Source: Pseudoduganella dura
GTDB lineage: Bacteria > Pseudomonadota > Gammaproteobacteria > Burkholderiales > Burkholderiaceae_D
Direction: 5' to 3'
Assembly (NCBI RefSeq): GCF_009727155.1
Contig: NZ_WNWM01000002.1
Coordinates: forward strand, 5,766,001 to 5,830,000
Length of the DNA: 64,000 nucleotides
This document shows positions 23,413-33,209 of this stretch, piece after piece. Under the pieces are notes generated by a model. That model was not told where the DNA came from, did no database searches, and saw nothing but the letters and a program-made list of their open reading frames with translations. How positions within the stretch are numbered: the first letter of the stretch is position 1; each line of letters starts with the position of its first letter. A program made the position numbers and the translations under genes.

Positions 23413-23945
23413 CCGTCCGCGACATCCTGAAGATGGGCGATCCGCGCCTGCTGCGGCAGGCCGACCCCGTGCGGGACTTCGACACGCCCGCGCTGCACGC
23501 GCTGATCGCCGACATGTTCGATACGATGCACGCCGCGAACGGCGCCGGCCTCGCCGCCCCGCAGATCGGCGTCAACCTGCAGGTGGTGATCTTCGGCTTC
23601 AAGTCCAACGCGCGCTACCCGGATGCGCCGCAGGTGCCGGAAACGGTGCTGATCAACCCGGTGCTCACGCCGCTCTCCGAAGAGAAGGAAGAAGGCTTCG
23701 AAGGCTGCCTGTCGGTACCCGGCCTGCGCGGCAGCGTGCCCCGCTACGTGCGGCTGCGCTACGAAGGCTTCGACCAGCACGGCAGGCCGATCGTGCGCGA
23801 CGCCGAGGATTTCCATGCGCGCGTGGTGCAGCACGAAGTGGATCACCTGCATGGCATCCTGTACCCGAGCCGCATCGAGGATTTCAGCAAGTTTGGTTTT
23901 ACCAGCGTGATGTTCCCGGAGCTCGATCCGAACGACGACGATTGA
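23409..23945 (+). CDS. def: Peptide deformylase
   Basis: 178-residue metalloenzyme that removes the formyl group from new proteins. All three motifs are intact: [10 protein letters not shown] (motif 1), EGCLSVPG (motif 2, metal Cys) and QHEVDHLHG (motif 3, HExxH form with the metal His pair and the catalytic Glu). It is not next to fmt here but overlaps galU; likely one of two or more deformylases of the genome, since a second copy usually sits beside fmt. An inverted repeat follows its stop. Confidence 0.94.
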
Positions 23946-23950
23946 GCAAT

Positions 23951-24001
23951 GGTGTCGGACACTTTTTCCGGGTGGGTTATCCGGAAAAGGTGTCCGACAC
24001 C
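23951..24001. repeat. Inverted repeat B (GGTGTCGGACAC family)
   Basis: Arms 23951-23971 and 23981-24001 are 21 bp long with one mismatch and a nine base loop; the core is GGTGTCGGACAC. It begins six bases after the def stop. Same family as the repeats near 22381 and 27758. Confidence 0.88.
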
Positions 24002-24175
24002 GGCAGCTCCATGGTCCCGGGCAGCCCGGCGATGCCGCTGCACCGGTAAGCACTGCATTTCAATATGCGCCATCGATCATTGGCGCCACGATGAATCTGT
24101 CGTAATATCCCGCCCAGCATTGAATACCCAATAACAATCCTGGATCACAAATCCGGGCCACCGGGAGAAACCAGG

Positions 24176-26167
24176 ATGAGCCAACCCTCTTCGTCCAATC
24201 CACTCGAATTTTCGGCGCGGGGGATCATCCTCGGCGTCCTCATCACGCTGGTCTTCACGGCCGCGCAAGTCTACCTCGGCCTGAAAGTCGGCCTCACGTT
24301 CGCCACGTCGATCCCCGCCGCCGTCATCTCGATGGCGCTGCTGTCGGCGTTCAAGGATGCGACGATCCAGGAAAACAATATCGTGCAGACGATCGCCTCC
24401 GCCGCCGGCACGCTGGCGTCGGTGATCTTCGTGTTGCCGGGCCTGCTGATGATCGGCTGGTGGGCCAAGATCCCGTTCTGGCCCACGTTCGGCGCCTGTG
24501 CGATCGGCGGCGTGCTCGGCGTGATGTACACGATCCCGCTGCGCCGCGCGCTGGTGTCGCAATCGAAGCTGCCGTACCCGGAGGGCGTGGCCGCCGCGGA
24601 GGTGCTGAAGGTGGGCACCCAGTCGCGTGCCGGCGCGCAGGAAGGCAAGGCCGGCCTGAAGGCGGTGATCTGGGGCACGCTGGCCTCGGCGTTCTTCGCG
24701 CTGCTGGCCGGCGCCAAGGTGATCGCCGGCGAAGTGTCGCATTACTTCCGCTTCGGCGCCGGCAGCGGCGCCACGGGCCTGGGCGCGGCGAGCTCGCTGG
24801 CGCTGATCGGCGCCGGCCACCTGATGGGCATCACGGTCGGCATCGCGATGCTGGTCGGACTGGTCATCGCGTGGGGCATCCTGGTGCCGGTGCTGACGTC
24901 GCTCACGCCGATGGCGGCTGGCGCGTCCGTGGCCGACCACGCGCTCGGCGTGTGGAGCACCCAGGTGCGCATGATGGGCGCGGGCACGATCGGCGCGGCG
25001 GCGATCGTCACGCTGGCCACGCTGGCCAAGCCCGTGTTCGGCGGCCTGAAGTCGGCACTGGACGCCTCGCGCGCGGCGAAGCATGGTGGCGCCGCGGTGC
25101 CGCGCGAGGAACGCGACATGCCGATCTTCATCGTCGGCCTGGTTACGCTGATCGCGATGGTGCCGGCCGGCTGGCTGCTGTCGGCCTTCCTCGAAGGCGG
25201 CGTGCTGGCGTCGATCGCCACGCCGCTGGTGGTGGTCGGCATCGGCTACATCCTGGTGGCCGGCCTGCTGGCGGCGGCCGTGTGCGGCTACATGGCGGGC
25301 CTGATCGGTTCGTCGAACTCGCCGGTCTCCGGCATCGCCATCCTGACGATCCTCGGCGCCGCCACGTCGGTCGGCTTCGTGGGCCGCGAAGTGATGGGGC
25401 CGGAAACCACGCAGGCACTGATCGCCTTTGCACTGTTCGTCACCACCGTCGTGCTGGCGGTGGCCGTGATCGGCAACGACAACCTGCAGGACCTGAAGAC
25501 CGGCCAGCTGGTCGGCGCCACGCCGTGGAAGCAGCAGGTCGCGCTGATCATCGGCGTGTTCGCCGGTTCGTGCGTGGTGCCGCCGGTGCTGGAGCTGCTG
25601 AACCAGGCGTACGGCTTTGCCGGCGCGCCGAACAACCAGGCGATCTCGGACCAGCCGCTGGCCGCGCCGCAGGCCACGCTGATCTCCACGCTGGCACGCG
25701 GCGTGATCGGCGGCGACCTGCCGTGGCACCTGATCGGCTGGGGCGCCGCCATCGGCCTGATCCTCGTGGCGATCGATTTCGTGCTGAAGAAAACCAGCCA
25801 CGGCAAGTACAGCCTGCCGCCGCTGGGCGTGGGCCTGGCCGTCTACCTGCCCTCGGCCGTGACGGCACCGGTGGTGGTGGGCGCGGTGGCCGGCTACTAC
25901 TTCGAGAAGTCGTTGCGCGGCAAGAGCTATGGCGAGGCGGCGTCCCGCGTGGGCGTGCTCGTGATGTCCGGCTTCATCGTCGGCGAGAGCCTGTTCAACG
26001 TGGGGCTGGCGGCATTGATCGTCCTCTCCGGCAAGGCCGAGCCGCTGGCGTTCGGCGCCGGTATCGAGGAATCGGTCGGCATGCTGATTGCGCTGGCAGT
26101 GGCCGCCGCGATCCTCGTCACGCTGTACCGCTGGGCCGCCAATTCGGCCCGCAGGATCGAGGTGTAA
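24176..26167 (+). CDS. OPT family transporter
   Basis: 663-residue polytopic protein (about 15-16 membrane segments) of the oligopeptide transporter family, which import peptides or metal chelates with protons. The opening [20 protein letters not shown] and [20 protein letters not shown], then [12 protein letters not shown] and [20 protein letters not shown], are characteristic of bacterial OPT proteins. The start is preceded by GGGAGAAACCAGG. Two further genes follow tightly (membrane protein and aldo/keto reductase), so they may be one transcript. Confidence 0.92.
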   Translation: MSQPSSSNPLEFSARGIILGVLITLVFTAAQVYLGLKVGLTFATSIPAAVISMALLSAFKDATIQENNIVQTIASAAGTLASVIFVLPGLLMIGWWAKIPFWPTFGACAIGGVLGVMYTIPLRRALVSQSKLPYPEGVAAAEVLKVGTQSRAGAQEGKAGLKAVIWGTLASAFFALLAGAKVIAGEVSHYFRFGAGSGATGLGAASSLALIGAGHLMGITVGIAMLVGLVIAWGILVPVLTSLTPMAAGASVADHALGVWSTQVRMMGAGTIGAAAIVTLATLAKPVFGGLKSALDASRAAKHGGAAVPREERDMPIFIVGLVTLIAMVPAGWLLSAFLEGGVLASIATPLVVVGIGYILVAGLLAAAVCGYMAGLIGSSNSPVSGIAILTILGAATSVGFVGREVMGPETTQALIAFALFVTTVVLAVAVIGNDNLQDLKTGQLVGATPWKQQVALIIGVFAGSCVVPPVLELLNQAYGFAGAPNNQAISDQPLAAPQATLISTLARGVIGGDLPWHLIGWGAAIGLILVAIDFVLKKTSHGKYSLPPLGVGLAVYLPSAVTAPVVVGAVAGYYFEKSLRGKSYGEAASRVGVLVMSGFIVGESLFNVGLAALIVLSGKAEPLAFGAGIEESVGMLIALAVAAAILVTLYRWAANSARRIEV

Positions 26168-26174
26168 TGGCCCG

Positions 26175-26882
26175 ATGACGGTCCAGGACATCCTGCAAGG
26201 CGCCGCGGCGGCCATCGCGCTGCTCGGCGCCGCGCCCTGGCGCCTGCTGCTGGCCACTGTGCTGTTCCTCGTGGTGGCCGAGGGCCTGATGTTCATTCCC
26301 CGTGCCGGCTTCGTGCTGAAGCTGTGCGTGGCCGCCGTGCTGGCAGTGCAGGTGCTGGCGATGCTGCGGGTGGCCGCGCTGGGCGAACCGCCGCCGCTGG
26401 CCATCCTCCTCGACGTTTCCTGGCTGGCGCCTGCATCGATGCTGGTGCTGTGGCTGTGTGCGCTCGTACCGTTCGCGCTGGGTCTCGCCGCGCTGGCCGC
26501 TGCCGGGGGGCGCAACGATGTACACTACTTCTTCGGCAACGTGCTGCGCGATGCGCCGCCGTCGCCGCGCGCGTTCCTGCTGTTCAAGATGGCAATGCAC
26601 GCGGCCGCGGCCGCGTTCACGTTCGTGGCGCCCGGTATCGTGCTGAAGGGGTATATCGGCTGGAACGCGCTGGAACAGGGGCTCGTGGCGGCGCTGCTGT
26701 ACTGGCAGGCGCCGCTGGCGCTGATGCTGCTGTCGATGGCGTTCGACGCCTTTGCCACGTGGCTGCCGAAGGTCGTGCCGCGCCGGACCGGCGGGTTCGT
26801 CACGCTGGCGCTGCTGCTGTTCTTCGTGCTGTTCATGTTTGCATTCACTTACACACTTTCCGCGAAAGCATTCGGCATATGA
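26175..26882 (+). CDS. Polytopic membrane protein of unknown function
   Basis: 235 residues with about five to six hydrophobic segments (for example [58 protein letters not shown]). No catalytic motif is recognised. It starts seven bases after the OPT transporter stop and its TGA overlaps the aldo/keto reductase ATG, so it is translated within the same unit. A role with the transporter is possible but unproven. Confidence 0.75.
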   Translation: MTVQDILQGAAAAIALLGAAPWRLLLATVLFLVVAEGLMFIPRAGFVLKLCVAAVLAVQVLAMLRVAALGEPPPLAILLDVSWLAPASMLVLWLCALVPFALGLAALAAAGGRNDVHYFFGNVLRDAPPSPRAFLLFKMAMHAAAAAFTFVAPGIVLKGYIGWNALEQGLVAALLYWQAPLALMLLSMAFDAFATWLPKVVPRRTGGFVTLALLLFFVLFMFAFTYTLSAKAFGI

Positions 26883-27709
26883 ATCCGATCGACAGGCACA
26901 GGCTGGGGCAGGGCACGTGGTACATGGGCGAAGACAGCGCCCGCGCGAGCGACGAGGTGCGCGCGCTGCAACTGGGCGTGGATCTCGGCATCACGCTGAT
27001 CGACACGGCCGAGATGTACGGCGAAGGCGGCGCCGAGCGTGTCGTGGGCGCGGCGATCGCGGGGCGGCGCGACGCGGTTACCCTCGTCAGCAAGGTCTAC
27101 CCGCACAACGCCGGCCGCGCCGAAGTGCAGCGCGCCTGCGAGCGCAGCCTGGGCCGGCTGGGCACCGACCGCATCGACCTGTACCTGCTGCACTGGCGCG
27201 GCGGGGTGCCGCTGGCGGAAACGCTGGAGGGCTTCGAAGCGCTGCGCCGGGCCGGCAAGATCCTCGCGTACGGCGTCAGCAACTTCGATACGCCGGACAT
27301 GGAAGAAGCGCTGCGCGCCCCGGGCGGCACCGCGATCGCCGCCAACCAGGTGATGTACAACCTGCGCCGGCGCGGCGTCGAGTTCAGCCTGCTGCCGTGG
27401 TGCCGCGAGCGCGGCATTCCCGTGATGGCCTATTCGCCGCTCGAATCCGGCCGGCGCGAGCAGCAGCGCCTGTTCGGCGACCCCGTGCTGGCGCAGGTCG
27501 CCGCGCGGCACGGCGCCACGCCGGCGCAGATCGCTCTGGCGTGGCTGTTCGCGCAGGAGGGCGTGACGGCGATCCCGAAAGCCGTGCACCCCGACCACGT
27601 GCGCGCCAACCGCGCCGCGCTCGATATCGTGCTCACGCCGGAAGACCTGGCCGCGCTCGACGGCGCATTCCCGCCGCCGCGGCGGAAGGTGCCGCTGGAT
27701 ATTCTCTAG
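26879..27709 (+). CDS. Aldo/keto reductase
   Basis: 276-residue NADPH-dependent oxidoreductase with a TIM-barrel fold. Visible catalytic residues are Asp and Tyr in [14 protein letters not shown], Lys in VTLVSKVYP, and His in YLLHWRGG, giving the full Asp-Tyr-Lys-His set; the cofactor-binding end is [17 protein letters not shown]. The substrate cannot be read from sequence. Start chosen at 26879 by the four-base overlap with the upstream membrane protein. A cluster of inverted repeats follows. Confidence 0.93.
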   Translation: MNPIDRHRLGQGTWYMGEDSARASDEVRALQLGVDLGITLIDTAEMYGEGGAERVVGAAIAGRRDAVTLVSKVYPHNAGRAEVQRACERSLGRLGTDRIDLYLLHWRGGVPLAETLEGFEALRRAGKILAYGVSNFDTPDMEEALRAPGGTAIAANQVMYNLRRRGVEFSLLPWCRERGIPVMAYSPLESGRREQQRLFGDPVLAQVAARHGATPAQIALAWLFAQEGVTAIPKAVHPDHVRANRAALDIVLTPEDLAALDGAFPPPRRKVPLDIL

Positions 27710-27757
27710 ATTGGAAGCCGATCGGCCGGTATCGTTCGACCGGAGGCATTCGGGCAC

Positions 27758-27822
27758 TGGTGTCGGACACCGGTTTTCGTCAGCCGGTTGCCAGCCCATG
27801 AGAAAACCGGTGTCAGACACCA
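27758..27822. repeat. Inverted repeat C (GGTGTCGGACACC family)
   Basis: Arms 27758-27778 and 27802-27822 are 21 bp with one mismatch; the core of the left arm is GGTGTCGGACACCGG. The right arm is shared with the next repeat, so the two form a three-arm array. Confidence 0.88.
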
Positions 27823-27859
27823 TTTCCGGATAAAGCGCCCGGAAATGGTGTCTGACACC
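27809..27859. repeat. Perfect inverted repeat D (GGTGTCAGACACC family)
   Basis: Arms 27809-27829 and 27839-27859 are a perfect 21 bp stem with a nine base loop. It lies between two genes that face each other (aldo/keto reductase on plus, YcgR-like on minus) and may stop transcription from both sides. Confidence 0.9.
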
Positions 27860-27894
27860 TGCCCCCGGGTCTGTCCTGTTTTTCGTCGCGGATT

Positions 27895-28791
27895 CTACCG
27901 CCGCCCCAGCGTCATCTTGCCGATCGCCTTTTCGACGGCGACCTGCATCAGCGGCGACAGGTTGACGAAGCGGCAGCCGATCTGCACCTGCTCGCCCAGC
28001 AGGAACGAGCGGAAGCGCCGCGACAGCCGCACTTCCAGGTCGCAGATGACCACCGTTTCGTTCAGCTCCAGGCGCACGCGCTGCAGCTTGCGGCCGATGT
28101 GCAGGCCTGGCGAATCGCGCGGCGCGCAGCGCATGCCGATGCCGCCGGTGGCCACGTCGTACAGCTGCAGCTCGTACGGGGTGCCGAACAGCACGAACGA
28201 AGCGGTGTAGTTGCCGGCCAGCGGGGTTTCCAGGCGCGCCGTGGCGCGCCGGTTCAGCACCAGGCCATGGGATGGAAACGCCACCCGCACGCGTGCGGGC
28301 GCGCCGGGCAGCGCTGCCCGGTCGTCCGTGAGTTCGAACTGGAACCGGGCCGAATCGAGCCGCGTGACGAACGTGCAGCTGCCTGCCGGCAGAGTGCTGC
28401 CCTCGTTGAGCAGCAGCGTGAACTCCGGCTCCGTCTCGTGCACGGAAAGAATGCAGGCCAGTACCGGTTCGATCGCACCGGCAGGGTAGATCGTCACCGC
28501 CTCGCCGCGGTCGGCCAGCATCTGCAGCGATTCACGGATCGCCAGCGGATCGGCGATCTCGTGCGGCTGGGCGTTAAGGGGAATCCGCGCGACGATCTCC
28601 GCGGCGCAAGGTTCGGCCCTGCGTTGCGGATGGCCGCCGGCGGATGGCGAGCCGGCCGCCTCCGTCTTGACATAGCCTTTCGCGCTGCCGCGGAATACCT
28701 GCAGCGCGGTCCATTTCGGCCGCAATTGCGCGCTGAAGCGGCGCACGGCCGGCGAATCCAGCCAGCGAAGGTGTTTGGTAGTCGAAGTCAT
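27895..28791 (-). CDS. YcgR-like c-di-GMP-binding flagellar brake protein
   Basis: 298 residues. An N-terminal YcgR-type domain (about 80-180) precedes a C-terminal PilZ domain (about 185-290). The PilZ c-di-GMP motifs are present in modified form: NRRATARLETPL (usually RxxxR) and DVATGGIGM (usually D/N-x-S-x-x-G, here with Thr for Ser). Proteins of this kind bind c-di-GMP and slow or stop the flagellar motor. No flagellar genes are seen nearby, so the target is inferred from the family alone. Lone gene on the minus strand. Confidence 0.82.
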   Translation of the reverse strand: MTSTTKHLRWLDSPAVRRFSAQLRPKWTALQVFRGSAKGYVKTEAAGSPSAGGHPQRRAEPCAAEIVARIPLNAQPHEIADPLAIRESLQMLADRGEAVTIYPAGAIEPVLACILSVHETEPEFTLLLNEGSTLPAGSCTFVTRLDSARFQFELTDDRAALPGAPARVRVAFPSHGLVLNRRATARLETPLAGNYTASFVLFGTPYELQLYDVATGGIGMRCAPRDSPGLHIGRKLQRVRLELNETVVICDLEVRLSRRFRSFLLGEQVQIGCRFVNLSPLMQVAVEKAIGKMTLGRR

Positions 28792-28875
28792 GGCGTAATA
28801 GGCTGATCTGCGTCAAGGATACCAGTAATCTTTTAATCGCAGACAACTTTATTGCCGTATGGCTAGTCCCTGTCG

Positions 28876-29625
28876 CTAAAACCGCTCATCCGGTGCAAGG
28901 TAGCGCCACTGGCCCACCGGCAGGTCGCCCAGCTTGACCTTGCCGATGCGCACGCGCTTCAGGCCCACCACTTTCAGGCCCACCATGTCGCACATGCGGC
29001 GGATCTGGCGCTTCTTGCCTTCGCGCAGGGTGAAGGACAGCTGGTCCTCGTTTTGCCAGCGCACCTTGGCCGGCAGCAGGGGCTTGCCATCCATCCACAG
29101 GCCGTGGTTCAACTTGCGCAATTCCGTGTCCGGCAACGTGCCCGGCTTGGTGTATTCCACGCGTACCAGGTATTCCTTGTCGATATCGGTGTCCTGGCCG
29201 ATCAGGTGCTTGGCCACGCGGCCGTCCTGCGTGAGCACCAGCAGGCCCACCGAATCGATGTCCAGGCGGCCGGCCGGCACGAGGCTGCGCAGCTGCGTGG
29301 GGTGGAACTGCTCGGGGGACGGATCGTCCGGCCAGCGGTTTTCCGGCTTGATCAGCGCCACGGCGGGGGTATAGCCATCCTCGGCCTGGCCGCTGACATA
29401 GCCCATCGGCTTGTTGATCAGGATCGTCACGCGCTTGCTCTGCTCGGCGGCGGCCTGCCGCTCCACGGTGACTTTCTGGCTCGGGTAGACTTTCACGCCC
29501 AGTTCGGACACGACCTGGCCGTCCACGCGCACCCAGCCCTTGGCAATCCATTCGTCGGCTTCGCGGCGCGAGCACAACCCCAGTTCGGACATGCGTTTCG
29601 ATAAACGCAAAAGTTCTTCAGACAT
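28876..29625 (-). CDS. RsuA/RluB/RluF-type RNA pseudouridine synthase
   Basis: 249 residues: S4 RNA-binding domain (about 5-60, RMSELGLCSRREADEWIAKG) followed by the catalytic domain. PAGRLDIDSVGLLVLTQDG contains the catalytic Asp of the family motif GRLD-x-x-T/S-x-GL, here with Ser. EGKKRQIRRMCDMVGLKV is the second family signature. It makes pseudouridine in a specific RNA; the size and the C-terminus fit RluF or RluB, but the target site cannot be fixed. It precedes nothing tightly and lies on the same strand as glnD and map, ending the unit. Confidence 0.88.
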   Translation of the reverse strand: MSEELLRLSKRMSELGLCSRREADEWIAKGWVRVDGQVVSELGVKVYPSQKVTVERQAAAEQSKRVTILINKPMGYVSGQAEDGYTPAVALIKPENRWPDDPSPEQFHPTQLRSLVPAGRLDIDSVGLLVLTQDGRVAKHLIGQDTDIDKEYLVRVEYTKPGTLPDTELRKLNHGLWMDGKPLLPAKVRWQNEDQLSFTLREGKKRQIRRMCDMVGLKVVGLKRVRIGKVKLGDLPVGQWRYLAPDERF

Positions 29626-29632
29626 TACAGAA

Positions 29633-32227
29633 TCAGACTTTCAAGGCTTCCAGTAAATCGGTTTCAAGCTGGATCTGCGTGCGCGCCGAGGACAGCGACT
29701 GGCCGTCCACGATGAACACGTCTTCCACGCGCTCGCCAAGGGTCATCACCTTGGCGGTGTGCAGGTTCACACGGTATTTCGTCAGCACGTTGGCGATCGA
29801 ATAGAGCAGGCCGGTGCGGTCGTTCGCCGTCACCGACAGCAGGTAGTACTGGCCACGCTCGTCGGGGCGCAGGTCCACGGTCGGCTGGATCGGGAACGTG
29901 CGTGACAGGCGCGACAGCCGGCCGCGCACCGGCGGCTGCATCGGCGCCTGCGTCTGCAGCAGGTCGCACAGTTCGTGCTCGATCAGGCTGATGATGTCGC
30001 GGTAGCTCTTGGCGAAGCTCTGCTCGGTAACCAGGAACGTGTCGAGCGCGTAGCCGTGCTTCGTGGTGTGGATCTTCGCATCCAGGATGGAGAAATTCTT
30101 GCGGTCGAAGTAGCCGCAGATGCGGGCGAACAGGTCCGGCTGGTCCTTGACGTAGACGGCGATCTGCAGCCCTTCGCCGATCGGCGCCAGCCGGCACTTC
30201 ACCACCGGCTTCTCGCTGCCCAGCCGGTCGTACAGCGCGCGCGTCTGCCAGGCGATGTCGGAGGCGTCGTGGCGCAGGAAATACGCCATGTCGAGCTGCT
30301 TCCACAGTTCCTCGTGCGCCGACGGCGGCAGGCCATACAGCCGCAGCGTGGCCAGCGCCTCGTGCTGGCGGTTCTTCAGCTCGCGGTCGGCCGAATGCGG
30401 TTCGCCGCCCAGCACGCGCAGCGTCATCCTGTACAGGTCTTCCAGCAGCTTGGCCTTCCAGGCGTTCCACACCTTCGGGCTGGTACCGCGGATGTCGCAC
30501 ACGGTCAGCAGGTACAGGCCCGTCAGGTGCCGTTCGTCGCGCACCGCCTTGGCGAACGCTTCGATCACGTCCGGATCGGACAGGTCCTGCTTCTGCGCCA
30601 CCGTCGACATCAGCAGGTGCTGCTCGACGAGGAAGGCCACCAGCTCCGTCTCGTCGGCGCTCATGCCGTGGTCCTGGCAGAACTGCACCGCGTCGGCCAC
30701 GCCGAGCTTCGAGTGGTCGCCGCCGCGGCCCTTGGCGATGTCGTGGAACAGCGCGGCCACGTACAGCAGCCAGTGCTGCGGGTAGTTCGCCATCAGCTGG
30801 CTGCAGTACGGGTATTCGTGCGCGTGCTCCGTCATCGTGAAGCGGCGCATGTTGCGCACCACCATCAGGATATGCTGGTCCACCGTGTAGACGTGGAACA
30901 GGTCGTGCTGCATCTGGCCCACGATCTTGCGGAAGTTCGGCAGGTAGCGGCCCAGGATCGACAGCTCGTTCATCCGGCGCAGCGCGTGGATGATGCCGGA
31001 AGGCGCCTGCAGGATGCGCAGGAAGTAGGCGCGGTTGACGGGATCGGCGCGGAACGCCGCGTCGATCTTGAAACGCTCGTGCCACAGCGCGCGCGTGGCG
31101 CGGGCCGTGATGCCTTTCAGGGCCGGGCGTTCCGTCATCAGCACGAACACCTCGAGGATCGCCGAAGGCGTGGTTTCGAACACATCGTCGCTGGCGATGT
31201 CGATGAAGCCGTTCACTTCGTTGAAGCGCTCGTTGATCGGGTGCGTGTCGCAACCCTGCGGGAACAGCATCGCCTCGATGTTCTGCAGCAGGATCGTGTT
31301 CAGCTGCACCACCGTCTTGGCGGCCCAGTAGTAGCGCTGCATCAGGTATTCGCTGGCGCGGCGCATGTGCACGCCGGTGCCGGTGGTCTGCAGGCCGAGG
31401 CTTTCGGCGATCGCCGTCTGCACGTCGAACACCAGGCGGTCTTCGCGCCGGCCGGCATGCAGGTGCAGGCGCACGCGGATATCCTTGAAGGCGCGCTCCT
31501 TTTCCATCAGCTGGCGCGCCTCGGTCTGCGTGATCAGGCCGCGCGTGGCCAGCGTGCGCCACGAGCTGGCCAGGCCCGCCGCCTTGGCCACCCACAGGAT
31601 CACCTGCAGGTCGCGCAGGCCGCCGGGGCTTTCCTTGCAGTTCGGTTCCAGGCTGAAGGCCGTGTCTTCATACTTGGCGTGGCGCTGCCGCATCTCGCTG
31701 GTCTTCGCATGGAAGAACGCCTGCGGGTCCATCGCCGCGTCGTATTCGCGTTCCAGGCGGGCGAACAGGTCGGCGTTGCCGGTGACGAGGCGCGCTTCCA
31801 GCAGGCTGGTCTGCACCGTGATGTCGGCCTTCGATTCGGTCAGGCATTCCTCCACCGTGCGGATCGCGGAGCCGATTTCCAGGCCCAGGTCCCACAGCAG
31901 CTGCACCAGTTCCTCGAGGCGGTGGCGGGTATCCTCGTCCGGCGCCTGGTGCAGCAGGATCAGCACATCGACGTCGGAATACGGGAACAGTTCGCCGCGG
32001 CCATAGCCGCCCACGGCCACCAGCGCGCTCTGCGCCGGCAGGCCGGCGGCGTTCCACGCCTGCGTGAGCACCTCGTCCACGCTGTGGCGCAGGTTGCGCA
32101 GCAGTTTTTCCGGCATGCCGTCCTCGCGGAACCGGGCGATCACCAGCTGGCGGTCGGACTTCAACCGCAGCTTGAGGGAACCGCGCAGCTGTTCGCGGGG
32201 ATCGCTGTTCATCGCGAGGGAAGACAT
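29633..32227 (-). CDS. glnD: Bifunctional PII uridylyltransferase/uridylyl-removing enzyme
   Basis: 864 residues, normal size. It senses glutamine and adds UMP to, or removes it from, PII proteins, so controlling nitrogen assimilation. The nucleotidyltransferase core has [20 protein letters not shown]; the HD domain has [15 protein letters not shown] and the conserved His/Asp needed for uridylyl removal; two C-terminal ACT domains (about 690-770 and 795-864) bind glutamine. I placed the start at 32227 ([14 protein letters not shown]), four bases after map; a longer frame to 32269 would overlap map. map and glnD form the usual pair. Confidence 0.95.
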   Translation of the reverse strand: MSSLAMNSDPREQLRGSLKLRLKSDRQLVIARFREDGMPEKLLRNLRHSVDEVLTQAWNAAGLPAQSALVAVGGYGRGELFPYSDVDVLILLHQAPDEDTRHRLEELVQLLWDLGLEIGSAIRTVEECLTESKADITVQTSLLEARLVTGNADLFARLEREYDAAMDPQAFFHAKTSEMRQRHAKYEDTAFSLEPNCKESPGGLRDLQVILWVAKAAGLASSWRTLATRGLITQTEARQLMEKERAFKDIRVRLHLHAGRREDRLVFDVQTAIAESLGLQTTGTGVHMRRASEYLMQRYYWAAKTVVQLNTILLQNIEAMLFPQGCDTHPINERFNEVNGFIDIASDDVFETTPSAILEVFVLMTERPALKGITARATRALWHERFKIDAAFRADPVNRAYFLRILQAPSGIIHALRRMNELSILGRYLPNFRKIVGQMQHDLFHVYTVDQHILMVVRNMRRFTMTEHAHEYPYCSQLMANYPQHWLLYVAALFHDIAKGRGGDHSKLGVADAVQFCQDHGMSADETELVAFLVEQHLLMSTVAQKQDLSDPDVIEAFAKAVRDERHLTGLYLLTVCDIRGTSPKVWNAWKAKLLEDLYRMTLRVLGGEPHSADRELKNRQHEALATLRLYGLPPSAHEELWKQLDMAYFLRHDASDIAWQTRALYDRLGSEKPVVKCRLAPIGEGLQIAVYVKDQPDLFARICGYFDRKNFSILDAKIHTTKHGYALDTFLVTEQSFAKSYRDIISLIEHELCDLLQTQAPMQPPVRGRLSRLSRTFPIQPTVDLRPDERGQYYLLSVTANDRTGLLYSIANVLTKYRVNLHTAKVMTLGERVEDVFIVDGQSLSSARTQIQLETDLLEALKV

Positions 32228-32231
32228 CGTG

Positions 32232-33065
32232 TCAGGCCGCGGCCTTGGCGCCGCTGCCGTTGTTGGCAACGAATGCCGGCGGCGGCGGCGAACCGGCCGA
32301 CAGCGTCAGCACTTCGTAGCCGGTTTCGGTCACGAGCACCATGTGCTCCCACTGGGCGGAGAGGCTGCGGTCCTTCGTCTTGATCGTCCAGCCGTCGCCC
32401 ATTTCGCGGATTTCGCGCCGGCCGGCGTTGATCATCGGTTCGATCGTGAAGATCATGCCCGGTTTCAGTTCCTCGCCGCTGCCCGGCTTGCCGTAGTGAA
32501 GCACCTGCGGCTCCTCATGGAACACCTTGCCGATGCCGTGGCCACAGAACTCGCGCACCACGCTGTAGCCGGCCTTCTCGGCGTGCACCTGGATCGCATG
32601 GCCGATATCGCCGAAGAACGCGCCGGGGCGCACCTTCTCGATGCCCAGCCACATGCATTCATAGGTGACGTCGGTCAGGCGCCGCGCCAGGATCGACGGC
32701 TCGCCGATGTAGAACATGCGGCTGTTGTCGCCGTGGTAGCCATCCTTGGTGATGATGGTGATATCCAGGTTCACCACGTCGCCGCTCTTCAGCACCTTGT
32801 CGCCGGGAATGCCGTGGCAGATCACGTCGTTGACGGACGTGCAGATCGCCTTCGGGTAGGGCGTGTAGCCGGGCGGCGCGTAGTTCAGCGGCGCGGGCAC
32901 GGTGCCTTGCACATTCGTCATGTACTCGTGGCACAGGCGGTCGAGCTCGCCGGTGGTGACGCCGGGCTTGACGAACGGGGTGATGTAGTCGAGGACTTCG
33001 GAGCCGAGGCGGCCGGCGATGCGCATGCCTTCGATGTCTTCGGGGGTCTTGATCGTGATTGCCAT
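32232..33065 (-). CDS. map: Methionine aminopeptidase, type I
   Basis: 277 residues. It removes N-terminal Met after deformylation. Metal ligands are visible in [20 protein letters not shown] (two Asp), [11 protein letters not shown] (His) and FTIEPMIN (Glu). A C-terminal tail [14 protein letters not shown] is longer than in the core enzyme. The start at 33065 ([15 protein letters not shown]) matches homologs; an upstream ATG at 33095 lacks support. First gene of the map-glnD unit on the minus strand. Confidence 0.95.
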   Translation of the reverse strand: MAITIKTPEDIEGMRIAGRLGSEVLDYITPFVKPGVTTGELDRLCHEYMTNVQGTVPAPLNYAPPGYTPYPKAICTSVNDVICHGIPGDKVLKSGDVVNLDITIITKDGYHGDNSRMFYIGEPSILARRLTDVTYECMWLGIEKVRPGAFFGDIGHAIQVHAEKAGYSVVREFCGHGIGKVFHEEPQVLHYGKPGSGEELKPGMIFTIEPMINAGRREIREMGDGWTIKTKDRSLSAQWEHMVLVTETGYEVLTLSAGSPPPPAFVANNGSGAKAAA

Positions 33066-33209
33066 ATTTCTTGTGGAGGACGGGCGACAAACCACGATTA
33101 TAGACGACGAAGCCGCCGGAGGTTGCCCCGGCGGCTCGCACTGTTGCCAGCAGGTTACTACGCGGCCACTGCGGGCTTATCCCGTCGCCGCCGCGCGGTT
33201 ATTTCACGG

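Noticed and set aside
24077..26515. 812-codon minus-strand frame opposite the OPT transporter
   Set aside because: Shadow with Arg/His/Asp repeats; the transporter on plus has a clear family match and membrane topology.
29975..32383. Long plus-strand open frame of 802 codons opposite glnD
   Set aside because: GC-rich coding DNA leaves open frames on the opposite strand; the product is His/Arg/Val-rich without any domain, while glnD on the other strand is complete.
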